NCBI RefSeq assembly: GCF_032854445.1
Contig: NC_088306.1
Span: 25,017,764 to 25,081,763, forward strand
From: Liolophura sinensis
Lineage: Eukaryota; Mollusca; Polyplacophora; Chitonida; Chitonidae
Length of the DNA: 64,000 nucleotides
Direction of reading: 5' to 3'
The position numbers and the translations under genes were made by a program. Each line of letters begins with the position of its first letter. The first letter of the stretch is position 1. The notes beneath the pieces are model-generated. The model saw only the letters and a list, made by a program, of their open reading frames with translations, searched no databases and was not told where the DNA came from. Positions 57,339 to 64,000 of this stretch are shown here, piece by piece.

Positions 57339-57600
57339 AATTTCTTACGGCCGGAGTAGCAAATCGATGACCTGTTGAACGCACAACGAAACAAACACGT
57401 GGTAGCAATTTTCAAGCCTACGCCGATAAAAAAGTGATCAGGTAGGCACTGACAACCTGAGCTTTAGTTCTGCCAAATTTTGCAGGTAGGAAGCCTGTCA
57501 CCAGTTCGGGGAGACCCTACAGCTTCTGCAGCCTAGTGTCAATCTCATTGCTGCTCATCTTATTTATAGAGAGAGTCACGTGATTTGGTGCTCTGACTCT
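57339..57600 (-). repeat. LTR-like sequence (5' side, truncated)
   Basis: Collinear with 53024-53280, but the outer end is missing: around 57598 it runs directly into the satellite array (GGCTCGACCGACGCTTCACT). Divergence from the other LTR is high. Confidence 0.55.
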
Positions 57601-60237
57601 GGCTCGACCGACGCTTCACTTTCAAACACTTCGCGCGAATAGAGAATTCTCTCCACGACATTTTTTTTGCATTAGTGACTTTTGTGTCTGTATAAACGTA
57701 AACTGCATGGTGAACGTATACAGCTTTCTATTATAGTATCGCTAGATCGGCCGAACCCTCACTTTCACGCCAGGCGGGGAAAACATCGCGCGAAGAAGGA
57801 ATCCTTTTCCAACGACTTTTTCAATAGCTTGTGTCTGTGTATTAACGCACAGCGCAATATCCGCTTTACTGTGCTCGGTTAGAAAGTACAGTTAGCGTGA
57901 AAGCGTAGTTAAGGCCGAGCTAATGTGCACTTAACGGACTTACAGAAAGTTCAACACTGATATTATCTCTAGCTCTGTCTAAGCTTCACTTTCATAATGT
58001 TCGGGCAAACGCTTCGCGCAAAGGGGGAATCCCCTCCACGATTTTTTTCATTGGCGGTTTTGTGTCTCTTTGAACGTAAACTGAATGGTGAACGTATACA
58101 GTCTTCCATTATAGTATCGCCAACTCGGCCAAACCCTTAGTTTCACGTCAATAGCGCAAAAACATCGCGTGAAGGAGGAATTCATCTCCCCCACCCTCAC
58201 CCCACTTCAACCCCGACTTTTCCACTGGCTTGTGGACGTATTACGCACAGCGCGATTATCTGGGTTACTAGTATAGGTGAGAATTTACAGTCAGCGTGAA
58301 AACGTAGCTTCGGCCATTGATGTGCAGTTAACGGACTAACATAAAATTGAACACTGATACTCTCTCGTGCTCTACCGAAGCTTCATTTTTACATTGTTCG
58401 GGGCGTACACTTCGCGCAAAAGAAGAAAACTACCCCCTCCCCCCTTCCCCCACCGCCCCTTGCGTACGACTTTTTAACTGGCGTGTGGCTCTGTATTAAC
58501 GCACACCGCTATATCCGGTTTCCTGGACAAGGTAACAAATAACAGTCAGCGTGAAAGCGTACTTTCGGCCGAGCTGACGCGCAATAAAAGGACTTGCATA
58601 AAATTGTACACTGATGCTATTTTTATCTCGGCCGAAATTTCACTTTCACGATGCTCGGTGGAACACTGCGCGCAATGGGGGATTCCCTTCACGGTTTTTT
58701 TTTATTGACGCTTTTTGTGTCTATATCAACGTAAACTGAAAGGTGAACGTATACAGTCTTCTGTTATAGCATACAATGTAGCCAGTGTTGCTGTACCTGG
58801 GAGTTATCAGCACATATCCAGTTTGTCGGGTTAGCCGATAAACTATACAGTTAGCGTGAAATCGAAGATTGGGCCGAGCTGGTGTGCAGTTAACGGACTT
58901 ACATAAAATTCAACACTTATACTATCTCGCTAGCTCGGCCGAAGCTTCACTTTCACATAATTTGGGCGAACACGTCGGGCAAAGGGGGAATCTTCTCCAC
59001 GACTTTTTTTTTCTTCGTTGGCGGTTTCTGTGTCTTTATGAACGTAAACTGAATGGTGAGCGCATTCAGTCTTCCATTATAGTATCGCTAACATGGCCAA
59101 ACCCTCATTTTCACGTCAGTCGGGCGAAACATCGCGAGACCCTCCCCCCCCCCCCACGCCACTTTCGCGACTTTTTCATTACCTTGTCTTTGCATTAACG
59201 CATAGGGCGACATCTGGTTTATTGGGCTAGATGAGAAATTACAGTCAGCCTAGAAGCGTAGCTTAGGCCGAGCTGATGTGCAGTTAGCGAACTGACATAA
59301 AACTGAACACTGATACTATTTCTAACTCGGCCAAAGCTTCACTTTCACAATATTTGGGCGAACACTTGGCGGAAAGTGGGAATCCCCTCTGCGATTTTTT
59401 TTCATTGGCATATGTGAACGGTGAACGTAACTGAATGGTGAACATATCCAGTGTTCCATTATAGTAGCGACAACTGAGCCGAACCCTCAGTTTCACGTCA
59501 GTGGAGCAAAAACATCGCGCGAAGGGGGAATTCCTTGCCATCCACCGATATTTTTTTTAGCTTGTTTCTGTGTTAACGCACATCGATATCTTTGTTTTAC
59601 TGGGCTAGGTGAGAAATTACACTCAGCGTGAAAAGGTAGCTTTGGCCTAGCTGGTGTGCAGTTAACGGACTTAACTGATACTGTCTCTAGCTCACCGGAA
59701 ACTTCACTTTCACAATGTTCGGGCGAACACTTGGGGCAAAGAGGGAATCCCCTACACGACTTTTTATTTTTTTTTTTCATTCGCGGTTTTGTGTCTGTAT
59801 GAACGTAAACTGAATGGTGAACGTATACAGTCTTCTGTTATAGCATACAATGTAGCCAGTGTGGCAGTGCCTGGGAGTTATCAGCACAGTGTTTGTCGGG
59901 CTAGGCTAGAAACTATACAGTTAGCGTGAAATCGAAGATTGGGCCGAGCTGGTGTGCAGTTAGTGGACCTGCATAAAATTAAACGCCGATACTATCCGCA
60001 GCTCGAGCGAACCTTTACTCTCAGGCCGGTCAGGACACCTCGTGCGACGGGGATATCCTCCCTCACTATTCGTTTCATAAGCTTGTGTCTGTATTAGCGC
60101 ACACTGCATGGTGAAAGTATATAGACTTGTAGCAGATGGTATCATTTGTTTAACTGATTGTAAGTAGCCGAACTACGCACCACCTCGGCCAAAACTTCAC
60201 TTTCACGAACACTTCGCGCGACGGGGGAACCCCCTTA

Positions 60238-60690
60238 ACGAATTTTTCTATTAACGGAAATTGTGGCTCAGTTAACGTACAGAGATAATTTAAAACAAAC
60301 AAACATTTACCCCACTTCGTTTTTTTTATTCTAACTTCATATTCTTATAAAAGTTAAATTAAAACGCCCTTACCAACTCGTTTCAACATCTTACACAGAA
60401 ACGGTGTTCTTATTTAACTTTATAAACAACCAATTATATATATTTCTAATCCATGTTTAATTTCGTGATAGGTAATTTACGCCAGGTATTAAACTACATG
60501 GTGATAGTATACAGGCGTGTGGTTTGTGTTGTAGAACAATATAACCAGTGTTTTAGACTGTACACCTTCTCTGCATGCGAACTTAGCATATCTGCCTCTC
60601 TCCTGATACACCGGAAAAACACTAAGAGCAGACCCGTAAGTTCGTCAGTGATAGAACTGCGCAGATTACATGTGCCAATGTAATCATACA
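60238..60690. repeat. Repeat block X, copy 2
   Basis: Second copy of 52556-53018 in the same orientation, 7.7 kb away and inside the tandem array. Confidence 0.8.
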
Positions 60691-60699
60691 ACGTGATAG

Positions 60700-60905
60700 G
60701 TCAGTCACCAAGGATCATCGTAAGATGGGGTTTGCTAATCGCGCACTCAGTACGCTTATGTTACTCAGAGCGTGAGGACGCTGGCTGAATCAGCCTGGCA
60801 AATAATTCGACCAAGAATAAGACCACTTCCAGTGGATTCTTCTTATTTTAGTTGTGGGTTAAATTGTAAACTGTTATTTCATTGAGCTGACGAATAAGTT
60901 TTTAG
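60700..60905. repeat. Repeat block Y, copy 1
   Basis: Collinear with 61935-62140: GAGATGGGGT-like start, ATGTTACT(C/A)AGAGCGTGAGG, CGCTGGCTGAATCAGCCTGG, TTGTAAACTGTTATTTCATT, GAGCTGACGAA. A 60-base part is also present at 61737-61795. Confidence 0.8.
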
Positions 60906-61934
60906 TCGAGCTGATGTGCACTTAACGGACTTACATAAAATACATAAAAAAAGCTTCACTTTCAGAATGTTGGGGAGAACACTTCGCGCAAAGGAAAAAA
61001 GGGGGGTGAGCGCGATATCCGGTTAACTGTGTTAGGTGAGAAATTATAGTTATCGTGAACGCGTAGCGTCAGCCGAGCTGATGTACAGTTCACGTACTTG
61101 CATAAAACTGAACAGTAACACTATCTCTAGGTCGACCGAAGCTCCACTTTTACAATGCTAGGGCCAACACTTCGTGCAAACGGGGAATCCCCTGTACGAC
61201 TTATTTTTTTTTTTTTTTCATTGGCGGTTTTTGTGTCTATATGAACTTAATGTAAACGTTGAACGTAGACAGTCTTCCATTATAGTATCGCTACCTCGGC
61301 CGAACCCTCACTTTCACGCCAGTAGGTCGAAAACATCGCGCATAGGAGGATTCCCCGCTCCACGTGCGATTTTTTACTACCTTGTGTCTGTATTATACCG
61401 CACAGCGCGATGTCGTGTTTACTGGGCTACGAGAGAAATTACATTAAGTGCGAAAGTGTAGCTTCCGCCGAGCTGATGTGTAGTTAACGGACTTGCATAA
61501 AATTGAACACTGATACTATCTCTAGCTCGGCCGAACCTTCACTTTCAGGGTCAGGGAAACACATCGCGCGACTTGGAAATCCTCCCACACCATTCGTTTT
61601 ATTGGCTTGTGTCTGTATTAACGCAAACTGCATGGTGAAAGTATATAGGCTTGTATCAGATGGTATCGATGTTTATTTGATTGTAAGTCGCCTAACTACA
61701 CACCACCTCGGCCGAAACTTCACTTTCACAAACATGAATCAACCTGGCAAATAATTCGACCAAGAATAAGGCGATTTCCAGAGGATTATTCCTACAACAA
61801 ATTGAAACACTGATACCACCTCTAGCTCGACCGAAGCTTCATTTTCACAATGTTCGGGCGAACACTTCGTGCAAAGTAGGAATCCCCCGAACAACTTTTT
61901 TTTTTCGTTGTCGGTAGCGGTGACCTTTGACGCC

Positions 61935-62140
61935 ATAGGTCAGATACCACTGATATTTGTGAGATGGGGTAAGCTTACCGAGCAATCAGTTCGCTAATGT
62001 TACTAAGAGCGTGAGGACGCCGGCTGACTCAGCCTAGTAAAATTCGGCTAAGAATAAGGCGATTTCCAGCGGATTTTTTTTTTATTTTACCTGTGGGTAA
62101 AATTGTAAACTATTATTTCATTGAGCTGACGAAGAACGTT
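61935..62140. repeat. Repeat block Y, copy 2
   Basis: Second copy of 60700-60905, about 1.24 kb downstream. It directly precedes the DIRS-like coding relic. Confidence 0.8.
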
Positions 62141-62171
62141 ATTTTTCGATCACTTGGATAGCTGAGAAATG

Positions 62172-62915
62172 GCTACCATCGAAACTTTCCTCGGGCGAAA
62201 GCTGGATCACGAGGGGAGTGCTGGAAGCCCTGCGGGTTTTCGGGGGAATGACCTCTCCGTCGTAGCTGTCAGTTGGTCTCTCTCATAACTTTAGAGACAT
62301 GGCGAATAGACTCTATCTGATTCTAGTACCGGTAATGATTCGGAGGATGACACTGAGGTTTTATTGGCTGAGTGTAATTAGAGCTCACATAATCCGGATG
62401 AATTACCGTCAGAAATAGCCCAAAATCTGAATAATGGTGAGAAAACTAGATAAGGTCTCGAACTGATTCGCTGAGATTGTGAACAAATGGGCGAGCAAAC
62501 TGGCGGACAAAAAAATTGAGGAAAATTTACGAAATACACCAGATCGGAAAATTGTGAAAACCTTCAAACGCCTATTGTGAACAAAGAAATTTGGAGTCAA
62601 ATGTCTCGCTTTTCCAAGAGACAGGATTTGAAGCTGTCAACCATGTATACCACACTTGTGAAAGCATGCATAGCTCTCATTCAGGCAATCGATATAATGT
62701 TGCAAGAGTCAAAACAAGTTGACACAGGCCAGCTAGTGCAGATGAACGCTGATGTTCTTGCTTTACTAGAGCATATTGGGATAGAAATTTCTTATCGTTT
62801 CCGTGAAGCTATAAAGTGTACTCTAAATAAAGACCATGCTGCGCTGTGCTCTGCTCAGATACCAATAACAGAACTGTTATTTGTTGATGACATGGAGAGT
62901 GAGATCAATTAGGTA
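62172..62915 (+). pseudogene. DIRS/Ngaro-like ORF1 relic
   Basis: A degraded frame starts at ATGGCTACCATC (MATIETFLGRKLDHEGSAGS). It has several stops and then opens into about 110 codons (62577-62912): VNKEIWSQMSRFSKRQDLKL, LSTMYTTLVKACIALIQAID, and KCTLNKDHAALCSAQIPITE, then LLFVDDMESEI. A VN-EIW segment, a helical segment and a terminal ALC-Q-P-T-LLF-DD motif are, from memory, characteristic of the gag-like ORF1 of DIRS/Ngaro elements. No protein-binding function can be assigned beyond that. Confidence 0.6.
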
Positions 62916-63099
62916 CAACTCGGGATTAGGATTGACATGCACTTTCTCCCCTACAATACTCAAGGTCGAATCAGAAGCGCGGGGTAGAAACTCAGGCGAT
63001 CATGGTTTTTTTAGGCCAACACTCGAGTCAGAGGCCCTGGACAGGCAAAAAGCCTTACAACCCACAGTTGCGCCCCCCCCCCCACACACACACACACAA

Positions 63100-64000
63100 A
63101 AAAAAACAAAAGACGGTGAGGCAGAAATAAAACCTAATCTACCCAGCGTACCAGGTGAGGTCAGTAATTTTGCCATATTTCATCCAAAATTGATAAACTA
63201 CTTGTGCAACAAAACCGGATCATTTCAAGCTGGAAAGCTGAAATACTATTTTCATCCATGGAGAAATTTGACCTATGACAGAGAAATATTCTAAATACTG
63301 TCTCTGGACTTTACATAAAGTTTAGCAAACCCCAGTCCAATCATACTTTGTTGGGGAGCAGGCATTTAAGCAGAGTGAAAACTGTATTGTTAAGCATGCC
63401 ATTACAAAACTATTTAAACTCGGTGTTATTGAGCCAAGTATACATGCAAATGGACAGTTTATATCCTAAGTATTTATTCGGCCCAAGAGTGATTATATTG
63501 GCTTATTTTAAACCTGAAGTATTTGAACACATTGAGATTTTTACCCTCATTTTAAATGGGAACAGTGTGGACTGCTATTAACCTTATGACAACGGATTGT
63601 TCCATGTCTCAATTGGATTTTAAATACGCCTACTACTCTTTTCCCACAGCCATTAGCCATTCGAAGTATTAAAGTTCTTCTGGAGAGGTCAAGTATTTCA
63701 CACCACATGCTTTCCAAACGGGCTGGCCTGCTGTCCTCCGAAATTCACTAACCGGTTAAAGCCTTTATCTTCTAATCTAAGAAGTAAGGTTCATATATCC
63801 TGTGACGATATGGATGATGCCTATTGTACAGGGAAATACATATGAAGAGTGTGTAAACAATGTTATAGTTACGGTAAAATTGTTAGAATCTCTTGGGTTA
63901 ATTATTCACCCAGACAAATCTGTTCTTAAACCTTGCCAATCAGTTGAGTATTTAGGGTTTATTTTTGACTCCACAAATATCAGTCAGCCTGGCCCCAAAA
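63100..64000 (+). pseudogene. DIRS/Ngaro-like reverse transcriptase relic, continues past the window
   Basis: Frames broken by stops and shifts carry an RT in order: QAGKLKYYFHPWRNLTYDRE (the entry segment typical of DIRS-type RT), AITKLFKLGVIEPSIHANG, SQLDFKYAYYSFPTA (first catalytic Asp region, about 63610), a DDMDD-like catalytic stretch near 63800, then ECVNNVIVTVKLLESLGLII and HPDKSVLKPCQSVEYLGFIF up to 63970. The element is non-functional here. The RNase H, methylase and tyrosine recombinase parts would lie beyond 64000. Confidence 0.72.

Larger units (their letters stand above)
53024..57600 (-). mobile_element. Decayed Ty3/Gypsy-type LTR retrotransposon
   Basis: Read on the minus strand, the order is: truncated LTR-like sequence (about 57600-57339), a primer-binding-site-like TGGTGGCAGCGG, gag with zinc knuckle, protease, start of reverse transcriptase, integrase zinc domain, integrase core relic, GPY-type C-terminal piece, and a second LTR-like sequence (about 53345-53024). 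The protease-RT-integrase order places it in Ty3/Gypsy. A deletion removes most of RT and all of RNase H. Stops, frameshifts and lost catalytic residues show it is dead. The two LTR-like ends are strongly diverged, implying age or recombination. Confidence 0.88.
57598..62140. repeat. Complex tandem array with alternating half-units and internal inverted repeats
   Basis: The anchor CTCGGCCGAA-CTTCACTTTCAC recurs about 19 times (for example 57750, 58632, 58937, 59328, 59692, 60185, 61131, 61297, 61527, 61708, 61826). Two half-unit types alternate. One continues AATGTTCGGGCGAACACTTC and GTAAACTGAATGGTGAACGT; the other continues ACGCCAGTCGGGCGAAAACA and TGTATTAACGCACAGCGCGA. Together they give a period of about 370-400 bp. 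Each full unit also carries GCGTGAAAGCGTAGCTTCGG then CCGAGCT, an inverted copy of the anchor, at about nine places (57893, 58293, 58546, 58852, 59247, 59623, 59922, 61053, 61446). Blocks X (60238-60690) and Y interrupt it. Confidence 0.85.

Noticed and set aside
58869-61754. Several 80-110 codon frames in the tandem array
   Set aside because: They are by-products of the repeated GC-richer unit and appear in different frames in different units.

Overview
This is an animal (eukaryotic) nuclear genome window, about two-thirds A+T. It has long introns with GT-AG splice sites, tRNA-derived SINEs, simple repeats and decayed retrotransposons. The SINE type and the single Shox-type gene suggest a lophotrochozoan such as a mollusc or brachiopod; this is inference and no species can be named. 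The only host gene I can establish is the 3' part of a SHOX/SHOX2-type paired-like homeobox gene on the + strand. Its three coding exons are 3209-3411, 11755-11812 and 15094-15398. They encode a complete 60-residue homeodomain, split after residue 46, and a C-terminal OAR tail. The N-terminal exon and the promoter lie upstream of the window.

Layout. 1-18 kb: Shox introns, exons and putative 3' UTR, with a stretch (about 10.3-18.2 kb) free of recognisable SINEs and a TAAT-rich block at 12.65-13.75 kb that looks regulatory. 18-35 kb: apparently gene-free sequence in which about a dozen copies of one tRNA-headed SINE family and two copies of a second alternate with complex, TAAT-rich, non-repetitive blocks (22.9-24.9, 26.6-27.2, 31.5-32.3 and 33.9-34.4 kb) that are enhancer candidates. 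35.3-37.1 kb: a 13-unit satellite of 132-134 bp. 37.1-44.8 kb: nested direct repeats, a diverged inverted-repeat pair 4.7 kb apart, and three MITE-like palindromic elements. 45-52.5 kb: AT-rich sequence with one coding relic, one complete SINE, a TA microsatellite, a dyad-rich minisatellite and a GC-rich block.

53.0-57.6 kb: a decayed Ty3/Gypsy-type LTR retrotransposon on the minus strand, with a long gag-protease reading frame, broken catalytic motifs and a deletion that joins the start of reverse transcriptase to integrase. 57.6-62.1 kb: an unusual tandem array of roughly 370-400 bp units built from two alternating half-units and carrying internal inverted repeats. A unique-looking block of this array reappears on the far side of the Gypsy element. 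62.2-64.0 kb: a degenerate DIRS/Ngaro-like retroelement (ORF1 and reverse transcriptase relics) that runs off the right edge.

No operons, CRISPR arrays, rRNA genes or functional tRNA genes were seen. The Shox gene is the functional core. The large amount of complex non-coding sequence around it fits a developmental regulator with distant control elements. The right-hand third is mostly mobile-element and satellite sequence.
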